This document shows, piece after piece, positions 32,569-42,090 of a DNA stretch of 64,000 nucleotides. The notes under the pieces were generated by a model, which saw nothing but the letters and a program-made list of their open reading frames with translations, did no database searches and was not told the DNA's origin. The stretch is taken from the NCBI GenBank assembly GCA_965279295.1, contig CBDIHQ010000015.1; one strand, given 5' to 3'. Every line of letters begins with the position of its first letter. Position 1 is the stretch's first letter. The position numbers and the translations under genes were made by a program. The stretch is from Aquabacter sp965279295. Its GTDB lineage: Bacteria; Pseudomonadota; Alphaproteobacteria; Rhizobiales; Xanthobacteraceae.

Positions 32569-33051
32569 TCAACGCAGGGTCAGGTCGGCAACGCCCAGCG
32601 CGAGGTTGAGGCCGGTCTCGCCGGAAACGGAGAGCGGCTGCAGGGCGATGGTGCTGTTCGAGCCACCGACCAGCACGTTGGCGCCGATGCCGACGCCCCA
32701 TGCCGCGTTGGCGGAAGCGCCGACATAGGTGCCGCGCAGGTCGCTCGGGGAGATCTTGCGGGTCGGGGCGAGCACGGCCCACACGAGGGTGCCCCTGCCG
32801 TTGAAGCCGACGTCGAGGCCGAAGCGGCGCACCTGGCCGGTGTAGGAGCCGGCGCGGGTCGCCTTGGTGGCGGGCTTCAGCACGCAGCTCATGTCACGGA
32901 TCGAGCCGATGACGAAGGACACGTTGGGCGCCATCTGGCAGACCAGCGTGCCGACCTGCACGCGCGTCTGCGCGGCGGCGGGGAGCGAACCGATGCTCAG
33001 GGCGGCGGCGGCGATGGCAGCAGCGATGCCGGTTTTTACGAACGTCTTCAT
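32569..33051 (-). CDS. Secreted DUF992 protein (copy 2)
   Basis: 160 residues: signal peptide (IGSLPAAAQ) and a DUF992 domain with QVGTLVCQMAPNVSFVIG, CVLKPATK, RFGLDVGFNGRGTLVWAVLA, LRGTYVGASANAAWGVGIGA and ANVLVGGSNSTIALQPLS. This copy fits the family consensus better than its downstream paralogue. The terminator between them makes separate transcription likely. Confidence 0.85.
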   Translation of the reverse strand: MKTFVKTGIAAAIAAAALSIGSLPAAAQTRVQVGTLVCQMAPNVSFVIGSIRDMSCVLKPATKATRAGSYTGQVRRFGLDVGFNGRGTLVWAVLAPTRKISPSDLRGTYVGASANAAWGVGIGANVLVGGSNSTIALQPLSVSGETGLNLALGVADLTLR

Positions 33052-33205
33052 GATTTAATCCTCCAGGGATGTGTCTTGACCGACGGGACACCGGCGGGCG
33101 CCGCAAAGCCTTAGCTCGACACGGCCGATCCGCCAACTTCCACGAGGGCCTTAGGTTCCCACCGCCGCAGGAATTCTACGCGGCGCTGGGTAAGGGTTTA
33201 TTGCT

Positions 33206-34408
33206 TCAGCGTAGGGAGCCGCAGAAACGCTGGATCCGTTGGCATGATTCCTCCAGCTCGGCGGTGCTCGTCGCGTATGAGATTCGGAACGCCGGAGCGA
33301 TGCCGAAGGCCGAACCATGTACCACGGCGACGTTCTCCGCCTCCAGCAGCTCGGTGGCGAAATCCTCGTCGGTGCTGATGGTCTTGCCCGAGGGCGCCGT
33401 CTTGCCGATGGTGCCGGTGCAGGTCGGGAACACGTAAAACGCGCCTTCGGGCTTCGGGCAGTTGAGGCCGCTGGCCTGGTTCAACATCGCCACCACCAGG
33501 TCGCGGCGCTCCTTGAACACGGCATTGTTGCGCGGGATGAAGTCCTGCGGGCCGTTCAGCGCCTCCACCGACGCCCACTGCGAAACCGAGGAGGGGTTCG
33601 AGGTGGACTGCGACTGCAGGGTCCCCATGGCCTTGATGAGGGCCGCCGGGCCGCCGGCATAGCCGATGCGCCAGCCGGTCATGCAATAGGCCTTGGAGAC
33701 GCCGTTGAGGGTCAGCGTCCGCTCATAGAGCGCGGGCTCCACCTGTGCGGGGGTGGCGAACTTGAAGTCGTCATAGACGAGATGCTCGTACATATCGTCG
33801 GTGAGGACCCACACCTGCGGATGGCGCAGCAGCACGTCGGTCAGCTGCTTCAGTTCGTCGTGGGTGTACGCCGCGCCGGAGGGGTTGGAGGGCGAGTTGA
33901 AGATCAGCCACTTGGTCTTGGGCGTGATCGCCTTCTCGAGGTCTTCCGGCCGAAGCTTGAAATTATCCTCGATGCGCGTCGTGATCGACACCGGCTTGCC
34001 GCCGCAGAATTCGATGATGTCGGGATAGCTGACCCAATAGGGCGCGGGAATGATGACCTCGTCGCCGGGGCCGACCGTCGCCACCAGGGCGTTGAACAGA
34101 ACCTGCTTACCGCCGGTGCCGACGCTGATCTGGTTGGGCTTGTAGTCCAGATCGTTGTCGCGCTTGAACTTCTTTATGATCGCGGCCTTCAGCTCAGGAA
34201 TGCCATCGACGGCGGTATAGCGCGTCTCACCACGGCGGATCGCGGCGATGGCGGCTTCCTTGATGTTCTCGGGCGTTTCGAAATCCGGCTCGCCGGCGCT
34301 GAGGGCGATCACGTCGCGACCGGCCGCCTTCAATTCGCGGGCCTTGTTCGAGATGGCAAGGGTGGGCGAGGGATTGATCCGCATCAGGGCGGGCGACAGG
34401 AGGCTCAT
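33206..34408 (-). CDS. aspC: Aspartate aminotransferase (class I, Ib subgroup)
   Basis: 400 residues from the ATG at 34408, which matches the family start (LLSPALMRINPSPTLAIS). PLP signatures: SAGEPDFETPENIKEAA, TGGKQVLFNAL, YWVSYPDI, NSPSNPSGAAY, and the lysine in GVSKAYCMTGWRIGYAGG. It interconverts aspartate and oxaloacetate and may accept prephenate, as several alphaproteobacterial members do. A 245-base region separates it from the divergent GST gene. Confidence 0.92.
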   Translation of the reverse strand: MSLLSPALMRINPSPTLAISNKARELKAAGRDVIALSAGEPDFETPENIKEAAIAAIRRGETRYTAVDGIPELKAAIIKKFKRDNDLDYKPNQISVGTGGKQVLFNALVATVGPGDEVIIPAPYWVSYPDIIEFCGGKPVSITTRIEDNFKLRPEDLEKAITPKTKWLIFNSPSNPSGAAYTHDELKQLTDVLLRHPQVWVLTDDMYEHLVYDDFKFATPAQVEPALYERTLTLNGVSKAYCMTGWRIGYAGGPAALIKAMGTLQSQSTSNPSSVSQWASVEALNGPQDFIPRNNAVFKERRDLVVAMLNQASGLNCPKPEGAFYVFPTCTGTIGKTAPSGKTISTDEDFATELLEAENVAVVHGSAFGIAPAFRISYATSTAELEESCQRIQRFCGSLR

Positions 34409-34653
34409 GGCCTTAACAGCTCCGGACGTTGCACCGGCAGCCTCACCCCACTCGGGGCGGGTCCGCGCTTGTGAGATAGGTACCATGCGCCGGACACGGA
34501 GGGGAGTACGCGACGCGGCGCGCTCATTTAATCGACCAGATTTGCCCGAACAAGCAAGCATCTCTGATGTCTCAAGCGCGTCATGGTGATGGATGCGCCT
34601 TGCGGGCGTGGCGTGGGGACGCCATCTGCGCAGCGTCCGGGAGGGGACCCTTC

Positions 34654-35280
34654 GTGCTTACACTCCATTCCACCCAGTCTTCGGGGAATTCATACAAGGT
34701 GCGCCTTCTGCTCGCGACGCTGGGCATCCCCTTCGTCCTGAACGAGGTGGACATCTTCGCCGGAGAGCACCGCACGCCGGAATTTCTCGCCCTCAATCCG
34801 GAAGGGCGGGTGCCGCTGCTGCAGCTCGAGGACGGCACGATCCTGGCCGAATCGAACGCGATTCTCTTCTACCTCGCCGAAGGAACCGCCCTGCTGCCGG
34901 ACCGCAGGCTGGTGCGCGCGGAGGTGCTGCGGTGGATGTTCTTCGAGCAGAACAATCATGAACCTGGGATCGCGCAGGCGCGATTCTGGCTGCGGCAGGT
35001 GCGCGGCGGGCGCGAATTGCGCACCCACGATGTGGACCGGTGGATGGAAGAGGGCCACGGCGCGCTCAAGATCATGGATAGGCACCTGGACGGCCGGCGA
35101 TTCTTCGCCGACGACGCTTTCACCATCGCCGATCTCGCGCTTTACCCGCACACGCTGGTGGCTCCCGAGGGCGATTTCGACCTCTCGCCCTACCCGCATG
35201 TGCGAGCTTGGCTTGGCCGAGTGGCGGCGGAGCCGGGGCATGTGACTCTGGATTGGACCCCGATGCGGCAGGCGGCCTGA
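34654..35280 (+). CDS. Glutathione S-transferase family protein
   Basis: 208 residues from a GTG with a strong GGGAGGGG site 5 bases upstream. LHSTQSSGNSYKVRLLLATL, NPEGRVPLLQLEDG and LAESNAILFYLAEG form the GST N-domain; DAFTIADLALYPHT lies in the helical C-domain (N-capping box). Unrelated in context to the GST at 25961. Substrate unknown. Confidence 0.85.
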   Translation: MLTLHSTQSSGNSYKVRLLLATLGIPFVLNEVDIFAGEHRTPEFLALNPEGRVPLLQLEDGTILAESNAILFYLAEGTALLPDRRLVRAEVLRWMFFEQNNHEPGIAQARFWLRQVRGGRELRTHDVDRWMEEGHGALKIMDRHLDGRRFFADDAFTIADLALYPHTLVAPEGDFDLSPYPHVRAWLGRVAAEPGHVTLDWTPMRQAA

Positions 35281-35472
35281 TTTAATACATACCGGCTGAG
35301 GTCACGCTTGCGTGATCGAAGTCATTAAAACGCCACGCTTTTTCCTGGCCCTGTCGCCCCTCTGCCACAATCGCATCGTGCTCGCGGAGCAACTTCTGAC
35401 GGGTCGACTGGAACCAAACCGTAGTGATTCGGCGTTGTGGTTCAAAGTCATACGTGGAACGGGTCGTTTACC

Positions 35473-35673
35473 ATGTCTGAGTTTCGCGAATTCAGTCCGC
35501 TCCGGCTTGGAGCGTCAACCGCCGATCCCGACGTGCTCGCCCGCGCGGTGCGCAAGCACAAGACCGGCGACGCAATGGCGCAGGTGTTTTTGACGTTGGC
35601 CTTGATGTTGGCCATCTGTGCCGTCACCTTTGTACTCTCGGTTGACCGGGCCGGCGCTCTGGCGCTCGGCTAG
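35473..35673 (+). CDS. Small single-TM protein
   Basis: 66 residues: a soluble head (RLGASTADPDVLARAVRKHK) and one C-terminal membrane helix (FLTLALMLAICAVTFVLSV). Followed 11 bases later by another small membrane ORF with a strong ribosome site, so the two are probably a pair. Function unknown. Confidence 0.55.
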   Translation: MSEFREFSPLRLGASTADPDVLARAVRKHKTGDAMAQVFLTLALMLAICAVTFVLSVDRAGALALG

Positions 35674-35684
35674 AGGAGGTTTCG

Positions 35685-35825
35685 ATGGTGTCGAATGCGC
35701 TTTTTGGAGCGTCCCTCACTGCGGCTCTCGCCGCTGCCATCGGGGCCACCCTCTTGATTGCCTATCGCAAGGCTCAGGCGCGTCTGGTGCGCGTTCCCGT
35801 CCGCGCCCGGCGCACCCGCCGCTGA
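35685..35825 (+). CDS. 46-residue single-TM protein
   Basis: ATG at 35685 preceded by GAGGAGGT, ending at 35825. The peptide has one membrane segment (SLTAALAAAIGATLLIAY) and a strongly basic tail (RLVRVPVRARRTRR). The ribosome site and its place right after another TM protein support it. Function unknown. Confidence 0.55.
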   Translation: MVSNALFGASLTAALAAAIGATLLIAYRKAQARLVRVPVRARRTRR

Positions 35826-35920
35826 GATTTTCTGCGGGTCTTTCGTGACAGCGTTCATTCGTGACAGCGTTCACTTGGGCGCTGATCTCTGAGGCGCTGA
35901 TCTTATCTGAGGTGCTGATT

Positions 35921-36274
35921 TCAGAATTTGTGAAAGATGAAATACGCCCCTAGGGAAATGAAGCCGAACCCAACTGCGTGGTTCCAGCCCAGCGGCTCTT
36001 TCAGATAAAGCACCGAGAAGCCGGCGAAGACCAGGAGGGTGATGACCTCCTGCATCGTCTTAAGCTGTGCCGTTGAATAGACCTCCGAGCCGATCCGGTT
36101 CGCGGGTACGGCGAGACAATATTCAAACAGCGCAATGCCCCAACTCGCGAGGATGGCGAGAAGGATGGGCGACGACTTGTATTTGAGGTGCCCATACCAG
36201 GCGAACGTCATGAAGACGTTGGACGCGAGCAACATCAGGATGGGCCAAAGCGCGGCGGGCGACAAAGCAGGCAT
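35921..36274 (-). CDS. DUF486 family membrane protein
   Basis: 117 residues with four membrane segments. Family blocks: WPILMLLASNVFMTFAWYGH, ILASWGIALFEYCLAVPANR, and QEVITLLVFAGFSVLYLKE. It is a small member of the drug/metabolite transporter group. Transport substrate unknown. Confidence 0.9.
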   Translation of the reverse strand: MPALSPAALWPILMLLASNVFMTFAWYGHLKYKSSPILLAILASWGIALFEYCLAVPANRIGSEVYSTAQLKTMQEVITLLVFAGFSVLYLKEPLGWNHAVGFGFISLGAYFIFHKF

Positions 36275-36335
36275 ATGAGACCTCGGCGGTGAGACACCAC
36301 TGAGGCGACCATTGTCAGCCCATCAAGTCAAACCG

Positions 36336-37481
36336 TCACTGCACCGCCGCCGGAGGACGCTGCGTGCTGATGACACGCACCGGCCGCTGCCCCGGCTGTT
36401 CAGACGCCGGTGCAAGCGGCGCTGTCGAACTGGACGGGGCGGGATCAAACGGCGTGGACGCGTTGGCCGGCTTGGGCGCATTGGCAGCCGCCGCGCGATT
36501 GCGGGCTTGCTGCGGCACCTCCACCGGGCGCGGCTGCGACATTTCCTTCGACTGCTCCTCGGTGACGAGGATGTCGCCCTTCTGAAGTGTGGATTGGTCC
36601 TCGAGCCCGGACAATGCCTGCGACCACGACTGTCCAGCACCACGGCAGGAGCAGGCCGGCACCACCTGTTTGCGATAGAGCAGGGCGGTCGGCAGCGACA
36701 TATAGGGTTTGCCGGCGACGTTGGTGGCCTGCTGAATGTCTTCGCCGGGATTGCGGTAGGTGAAGAGTTGGGCCTCGCTGGCGGGGCACAGGCGCCGGCA
36801 CTGCGCATCGTCGGTCGCGAAACGCGCGGGAACGGTGGCGTAGGAGATCGGAAAATAATAGCCGTCGCAGGTGCGCACGCACACGGTGCGGAATGTGGAT
36901 GACTTGGGCAGATCCATGGGCGCCACATCGAGCCCCGGCGCTGCTTCGTCCGGCGGCACATCGGCGGGCCCACCGAACAGGGCCTCGAAAATGTTACGCG
37001 AGCGCGGCCGTGCCGCAGGGGGGGCAGTCATCGCCTGGGCGGCGGCGCGGTATTGCTGGCCGCAATTGTTCTGCGCCAGGGCGATAATCAACTGCCGCCG
37101 CTGCGCGTTCGGGTCCACAGGTGTGCGATCAACGCTGGCCAGGGCGGAGCGAATGCGCGAAATCTGCCCGTCGATCTCGTCGCACTGCGGCGCGCGAGGC
37201 GGACCCTGGAAGATGAAGAAGCCGCGCGGCGCATCGCAGTTCAAGCCGCGCGCCTGACTGCCGAGCCGGTCGAGGTCGGCCCGCATCTTCGCCGCCTGCT
37301 GCACGCGCGGATCGTTGGGGTCTGGCCCGCGATCCAGCGTGGCAAGCGCACCCTCAAGCTGCATGCAGGTGGGCCCGGAGGCTGAGCCCGGCACGCCTTG
37401 AGCCTGCGCCAGCGCGGGGCACGCGAGAAGTGCGAGGCATAGGCCGAGAGACCGAAGGCCAAGAAAACGAACCGACTTCAT
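36336..37481 (-). CDS. Secreted DUF2865 protein
   Basis: 381 residues. Signal peptide (GLCLALLACPALAQA), then paired Cys motifs and the DUF2865 core FRTVCVRTCDGYYFPISYAT, RRLCPASEAQLFTYRNPGED and KPYMSLPTALLYRK, ending in a Pro/Ala-rich tail. Common in Hyphomicrobiales envelopes. Function unknown. Confidence 0.85.
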   Translation of the reverse strand: MKSVRFLGLRSLGLCLALLACPALAQAQGVPGSASGPTCMQLEGALATLDRGPDPNDPRVQQAAKMRADLDRLGSQARGLNCDAPRGFFIFQGPPRAPQCDEIDGQISRIRSALASVDRTPVDPNAQRRQLIIALAQNNCGQQYRAAAQAMTAPPAARPRSRNIFEALFGGPADVPPDEAAPGLDVAPMDLPKSSTFRTVCVRTCDGYYFPISYATVPARFATDDAQCRRLCPASEAQLFTYRNPGEDIQQATNVAGKPYMSLPTALLYRKQVVPACSCRGAGQSWSQALSGLEDQSTLQKGDILVTEEQSKEMSQPRPVEVPQQARNRAAAANAPKPANASTPFDPAPSSSTAPLAPASEQPGQRPVRVISTQRPPAAVQ

Positions 37482-37602
37482 GCTGAACCTTGCGCGCGGA
37501 GCCCCACGTCAGTGAGCGCCCTTATAGCTCCATGGGTGGGGCCAATGGTGACTAAAGTGTGGTTCGCGCGCAAAAGGCGCACCCGCGTGGGAAGACGCCT
37601 GC

Positions 37603-38697
37603 TCAGGTCTTTCCGCGCATGCGGATGTTGAAGCTGTCGTAGGAATATTCGCCGATCTGCCACCAGATGAGCTGTTCGGAGCGGATCGCGTTCATGCTGT
37701 CCAGCGCCGCCTTGAACGGGGCGTTGGTGGCGGCGATCTCGTGATAAAGCTCGAACGAGGCCTTGTAGCCTGCATCCATGATGGATGTCGGGAAGGCCCG
37801 CAGTTCGCAGCCCTGCTGCACCAGGCGGCGCAGGGCAGGCGGGTTCACCGAATCGTATTTCGCCAGCATCCAGTTGTTTGCGGCTTCGCAGGCATTGGCG
37901 AAAATCGCCTGGTAATATTTCGGAAGCTTGTTCCACTGGTCCTGGTTGATGACGGTGTGGAGCATCGCGCCGCCCTCCCACCAGCCTGGGTAGTAATAAT
38001 ATTTCGCAACCTTCACGAGGCCGAATTTTTCATCGTCGTACGGGCCGACGAATTCCGCTGCATCGATGGTGCCGCGCTCAAGCGCCGAATAGACGTCGCT
38101 GGGCGCGATCTGCTGCGGAACAACACCGAGCTTCGCCAGCACCTGCCCGCCGATGCCGCCGATGCGGAACTTCAACCCCTTCAGGTCATCGACGCTGTTC
38201 AGCTCCTTGCGGAAGAAGCCGCCCATCTGGCAACCGGAATTGCCCGAGGGAATGGCGAGGGTGTTGTACTTCGCGAGAACGCCGTTGATGATCTGCTCGC
38301 CGCCGCCGAAGAACCACCAGGAATGCTGCTGGCGCGAATTGAAGCCGAACGGCACGCCGGTGCCGAACGCCAGCGTCGGGTCCTTGCCGATATAGAAGTA
38401 GGTGGCGGTCTGGGCGCACTCCACCGTGCCCGATGACACGGCATCGAGGGCCTGGAGACCGGGCACCAATTCGCCGGCCGGGAAGGTCTGGATCTGGAAC
38501 TTGCCGTCGGTCGCCTCAGACACATATTTCGCCAGCATCTGAGCGGTGCCGTAGATCGTGTCGAGCTGTCGCGGGAACGAAGACGTCAGGCGCCACTTAA
38601 TCTCCGGGCTGCTCTGGGCAATGGCCGGCATGGCGACGGCAGTTGAAGCCAGGGCGGTGGCCGAGGCGCCGAGAAAGCGGCGGCGGGTCTTGTCCAT
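37603..38697 (-). CDS. TRAP transporter solute-binding protein (DctP/TakP type)
   Basis: 364 residues with a Tat signal (KTRRRFLGASATALASTAVA). The body (WRLTSSFPRQLDTIYGTAQM, FPAGELVPGLQALDAVSSG, KFRIGGIGGQVLAKLG, ALERGTIDAAEFVGPYDD) matches the TakP-like group that binds keto acids or aromatic acids. No DctQ or DctM membrane gene is adjacent, so the rest of the transporter must be elsewhere. The ATG at 38697 is chosen over 38709. Confidence 0.9.
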   Translation of the reverse strand: MDKTRRRFLGASATALASTAVAMPAIAQSSPEIKWRLTSSFPRQLDTIYGTAQMLAKYVSEATDGKFQIQTFPAGELVPGLQALDAVSSGTVECAQTATYFYIGKDPTLAFGTGVPFGFNSRQQHSWWFFGGGEQIINGVLAKYNTLAIPSGNSGCQMGGFFRKELNSVDDLKGLKFRIGGIGGQVLAKLGVVPQQIAPSDVYSALERGTIDAAEFVGPYDDEKFGLVKVAKYYYYPGWWEGGAMLHTVINQDQWNKLPKYYQAIFANACEAANNWMLAKYDSVNPPALRRLVQQGCELRAFPTSIMDAGYKASFELYHEIAATNAPFKAALDSMNAIRSEQLIWWQIGEYSYDSFNIRMRGKT

Positions 38698-38825
38698 GGG
38701 GGTCTCCAAGGGCGTCTTTATTTCTTTGCGCGAGAGGTGTCATGACCTGCCGTGCGCGTCAATGCTGCCCTCCCGTAACAGCCGCCAGCACCCATATAAG
38801 TGAACGTCTCAAGGGGAATGACCTG

Positions 38826-39338
38826 ATGCGCCGACTTGCTTGCCTGTCCCTCGCGCTCCTGCTGAGCCTCGCAACCGCTGGAGCTGTTTCTGCGGAGGAG
38901 CCCGATCTCATTTTCCGCAAGTCCACGGTGTGGAAGTTCCTCACTCCGAACGACAAGCTGGCGGTCTATGGCATCGACGATCCCGTCGTCTCGGGCGTCG
39001 CCTGCCACTACACGATCCCCGAGAAGGGCGGCGTCTCCGGCATGTTCGGTGTGGCGGACGAAGTTTCCGACATTTCGCTCGCTTGCCGGCAGGTGGGCCC
39101 GATCTCCTTTAAGGAGAAGTTCGAGCAGGGCGACGTGGTGTTCCGCCAGAGCCGCTCCTTCTTCTTCAAGAAGATGCAGATCGTGCGCGGCTGCGACGCG
39201 AAGCGCAACGTGCTGGTCTATCTGGTCTATTCGGACAAGCTGATCGACGGCAGCCCGAAGAACTCGACCTCCACGGTCCCGATCATGCCGTGGGGCGGGA
39301 TGGGAGAGGTGCTCAAATGCGCGGACTTCATGAAATAG
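38826..39338 (+). CDS. creA: CreA family periplasmic protein
   Basis: 170 residues. Signal peptide (LALLLSLATAGAVSA), then VWKFLTPNDKLAVYGIDDP, GVACHYTIPEKGG, SLACRQVGPISF and MQIVRGCDAKRNVLVYLVYS, all CreA blocks. AAGGGGA precedes the ATG. Conserved but functionally uncharacterised. Confidence 0.9.
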   Translation: MRRLACLSLALLLSLATAGAVSAEEPDLIFRKSTVWKFLTPNDKLAVYGIDDPVVSGVACHYTIPEKGGVSGMFGVADEVSDISLACRQVGPISFKEKFEQGDVVFRQSRSFFFKKMQIVRGCDAKRNVLVYLVYSDKLIDGSPKNSTSTVPIMPWGGMGEVLKCADFMK

Positions 39339-39356
39339 CGCGCCGCGCCGGCGGGC

Positions 39357-39734
39357 TCACCGGGAGCAGGTGATCGCCACCATCGAAGGGCAAAGCTTGC
39401 CGACGCAGGCGGCGCGCGCCGCCTTGGCGGGCAAGGGCGTTGCCTGGGGCGCGGCGGTCTCGGTGATGCCGCCCGCCGGACGAACGGCGCCGGTGGCGTC
39501 GGTGGTGGAACCCGTCACCTGCCCGAAATCTAGCGCCGCCTTATAGTCATGGGCGCGGCACCATGCGGACGCGAGCTGCTCGCCGCAGGGCTCCCCGTTG
39601 GCGAGGCAGGTGTCGACGCCGTAGCCGTCCGAATTCTCCAGCAGGAAGATGCGCGTTTCGGCCGAGGCCGCACCGGCAAGCGACACCAGGGCGGCGGCCA
39701 AGGCGGCGGCCAGGAGAAGGCTGATCTTTGTCAT
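39357..39734 (-). CDS. Small secreted cysteine-containing protein
   Basis: 125 residues from the ATG at 39734. Signal peptide (AAALVSLAGAASA), then RIFLLENSDGYGVDTCLANG, EPCGEQLASAWCRAHDYK, and a Cys-containing end. Six cysteines in the mature part suggest disulphides. Similar proteins are frequent in Hyphomicrobiales. Function unknown. Confidence 0.7.
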   Translation of the reverse strand: MTKISLLLAAALAAALVSLAGAASAETRIFLLENSDGYGVDTCLANGEPCGEQLASAWCRAHDYKAALDFGQVTGSTTDATGAVRPAGGITETAAPQATPLPAKAARAACVGKLCPSMVAITCSR

Positions 39735-39763
39735 GGGCAGGCGTTTGGACCTTATCTCGGCCT

Positions 39764-39913
39764 TCACGCAACGCGGTGCGCGTCGCGGTGCCTGAATCGC
39801 GGCATCGGGCGGCGATGGGAATAGCCGCCCCGCCCGAAATTGGTCAAGCCCCACGCTGCATCGCAGCAGTGGCCGAGCGATCTGTAAATGCGGTGGAATT
39901 GGCTTGACGACAT
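39764..39913 (-). CDS. Possible 49-residue basic protein
   Basis: ATG at 39913 with GGGAGGGG six bases upstream. The peptide is basic and His/Arg-rich (SSSQFHRIYRSLGHCCDAAW). It lies in the 384-base gap before cysS, which otherwise shows no gene. Translation is supported only by the ribosome site. Confidence 0.35.
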   Translation of the reverse strand: MSSSQFHRIYRSLGHCCDAAWGLTNFGRGGYSHRRPMPRFRHRDAHRVA

Positions 39914-40118
39914 GATCTTCCCCTCCCATTGTCCGCCGCCATGAATGGGACGGTCATAAACTCGATCCACAGGCGTTTCGGCGGCAACCTGTCGATTCTT
40001 TGCGGTTAGCCGACATCGCTGGCCGCGGCCGTCCTTTGCTGCACCCTTCTAAGGAGACTGGACGCCCGGCCGGTGTAACGGCAGCGCGCCTCCACACGTC
40101 TCAAGGGGAGCGAACATC

Positions 40119-41507
40119 ATGGAGCTGCGGCTCTACAACACGCTGACGCGATCGAAGGACGCCTTCCGTCCGCTCGATGCCTCGAACGTGCGCCTCTATG
40201 TGTGCGGCCCGACGGTCTATGACCTCGCCCATATCGGCAACGCCCGGCCGGTCATCGTGTTCGACGTGCTGTTCCGACTGCTGCGCCGGCTGTATGGGCC
40301 GGATGCGGTCACGTATGTCCGAAACATCACCGACGTGGACGATAAGATCAACGCCCGCGCCGCCGAGCGTGGCATCGAGATCCGCGAACTCACCGAAGAG
40401 ACCTATCGCTGGTTCCGGGCCGACACCGAGGCGCTGGGATGCCTGCAGCCCAATGTCGAGCCGCGCGCCACAGAACACATCGCGGAAATGCGCCAGTTGA
40501 TCGAGCGCCTGGTTGCCTCCGGTCATGCCTATGTGGCCGAGGGTCATGTCCTGTTCGACGTGCCCTCGATGCCGGACTATGGCCGCCTCTCCCGCCGTCC
40601 GCTGGATGAGATGGTGGCGGGCGCGCGCGTGGACGTGGCGCCCTATAAGCGCGACCCCATGGACTTCGTGCTCTGGAAGCCGAGCCCGGCCGGCGTACCC
40701 GGCTGGGCCTCGCCCTGCGGCATCGCCGAGCCCGGCCGTCCGGGCTGGCATATCGAGTGCTCCGCCATGTCGTGGCGGCACCTGGGGGAGACGTTCGATA
40801 TTCATGGCGGTGGCATCGACCTGGTGTTCCCGCACCATGAGAACGAGATCGCCCAGTCGCGCTGCGCGTTCGGCACCAACGTGATGGCGCAGGTGTGGAT
40901 GCACAACGGCTTCCTCACCTTGGAAGGCGAGAAGATGTCGAAGTCGCTCGGCAACTTCGTCACCATCCGCGACTTGATCGCCGACTGGCCGGGCGAGGTG
41001 CTTCGCCTTGCCATGCTGTCCACCCATTATCGCCAGCCCATCAACTGGACCCGCCAGGGCATCGGCTTCGCCGCCAAGACCCTGGACCGCTGGTATCGCA
41101 TCGTCGGCGACGAGCCCGCCGAGCCGGGCGAGGGCAACCCGTTCGAGGCGGAAATCGCCGAACGGCTGGGGGATGACATCAATTCGCCCTCCGCCATCAG
41201 CCACTTGCACCACCTCGCCCAGGTGGCCGAAGATATGGATTCGTCGTCCGTCATGCGGCGGCGCTTCAAAGGCGCCGCGAACCTGCTCGGCCTGCTCTAT
41301 GAGACCGAAAGCGAATGGCGTGCGCGCCAGCGTGAGGCTGTCTCGGTGGACCCTGTGGCGGTTGAGAGCCTGATCGCCGCCCGCAATGCCGCCCGTAAGT
41401 CGCGAGACTTCGCGTCGGCCGACCATATTCGCGAGCAGCTTGCAGCGCAGGGCGTGGTGCTGATGGACAATAAGGACGGCACCACAAGCTGGGAGGTCGC
41501 GCGATGA
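40119..41507 (+). CDS. cysS: Cysteinyl-tRNA synthetase
   Basis: 462 residues. Class I synthetase: zinc Cys in LYVCGPTVYDLAHIGNARP (containing HIGN), ITDVDDKIN, WHIECSAMS, DLVFPHHENEIAQS and the KMSKS loop GEKMSKSLGNF. It charges tRNA-Cys. Full length. Its stop overlaps the next start by ATGA. Confidence 0.97.
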   Translation: MELRLYNTLTRSKDAFRPLDASNVRLYVCGPTVYDLAHIGNARPVIVFDVLFRLLRRLYGPDAVTYVRNITDVDDKINARAAERGIEIRELTEETYRWFRADTEALGCLQPNVEPRATEHIAEMRQLIERLVASGHAYVAEGHVLFDVPSMPDYGRLSRRPLDEMVAGARVDVAPYKRDPMDFVLWKPSPAGVPGWASPCGIAEPGRPGWHIECSAMSWRHLGETFDIHGGGIDLVFPHHENEIAQSRCAFGTNVMAQVWMHNGFLTLEGEKMSKSLGNFVTIRDLIADWPGEVLRLAMLSTHYRQPINWTRQGIGFAAKTLDRWYRIVGDEPAEPGEGNPFEAEIAERLGDDINSPSAISHLHHLAQVAEDMDSSSVMRRRFKGAANLLGLLYETESEWRARQREAVSVDPVAVESLIAARNAARKSRDFASADHIREQLAAQGVVLMDNKDGTTSWEVAR

Positions 41508-42022
41508 CGCCGGCAAATTCGAATGCGCCACGCAGCCCGGCGGCGCTGCGGCCCTTTCTTGACACCGACACGGCGTTGCTTGCGGCGATCTTCCGCGCGG
41601 CGATCGCCGAATTGACCGATGAGGATTACGAACCCGACCAGCAGGATGCTTGGGCTTCTGCGGCCGACGACGAAGCGGCGTTCGGCGCCCGCCTTGCGTC
41701 CAGCCTGACGCTGGTGGCGACCCTAGGTGGCGAGGCGGTGGGCTTTGTCTCCTTGAAGGACAACAGCCTCATCGACCTGCTCTATGTGCACCCGCGCATC
41801 GCCGGCACCGGTGTCGGCACGGTGCTGAGCAATGCCGCCGAAACACTGGCGAAGGCGCGCGGCGCGAAGGCGGTGAGCGTGGATGCCAGCGACACCGCGC
41901 TCGGTTTCTTCCAGAGCCGTGGCTTCGAGCCTCAGAGCCGCAACACGGTGCGTCGCGGCGAGGTCTGGCTTGCGAACACGACCATGCGCAAGTCGTTCGA
42001 GGCCGAGAAAGTCCCGACCTGA
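41504..42022 (+). CDS. GNAT family N-acetyltransferase
   Basis: 172 residues. The acetyl-CoA binding region is DLLYVHPRIAGTGVGTVLSN (V-x-P-x-x-x-G-x-G-x-G), and DASDTALGFFQSRGFE is the following strand and helix. Coupled to cysS by ATGA. Substrate unknown. Confidence 0.8.
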   Translation: MTPANSNAPRSPAALRPFLDTDTALLAAIFRAAIAELTDEDYEPDQQDAWASAADDEAAFGARLASSLTLVATLGGEAVGFVSLKDNSLIDLLYVHPRIAGTGVGTVLSNAAETLAKARGAKAVSVDASDTALGFFQSRGFEPQSRNTVRRGEVWLANTTMRKSFEAEKVPT

Positions 42023-42073
42023 GCGCTTGGGGATACCCGAACGTGCTCAACACCGGATGGCCGCGTGCGGGAA

Positions 42074-42090
42074 GGGCGCATCTTGCGCCT
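42074..42090. terminator. Short hairpin between convergent genes
   Basis: Perfect 6-bp arms GGCGCA / TGCGCC with a TCT loop at 42075-42089, touching the stop of the leftward DUF616 gene. No T-tract on the + strand, so weak at best. Confidence 0.35.

Noticed and set aside
40101..41531. 476-codon leftward ORF opposite cysS
   Set aside because: Long antisense frames are common opposite high-GC genes; cysS is full length with HIGN and KMSKS motifs.
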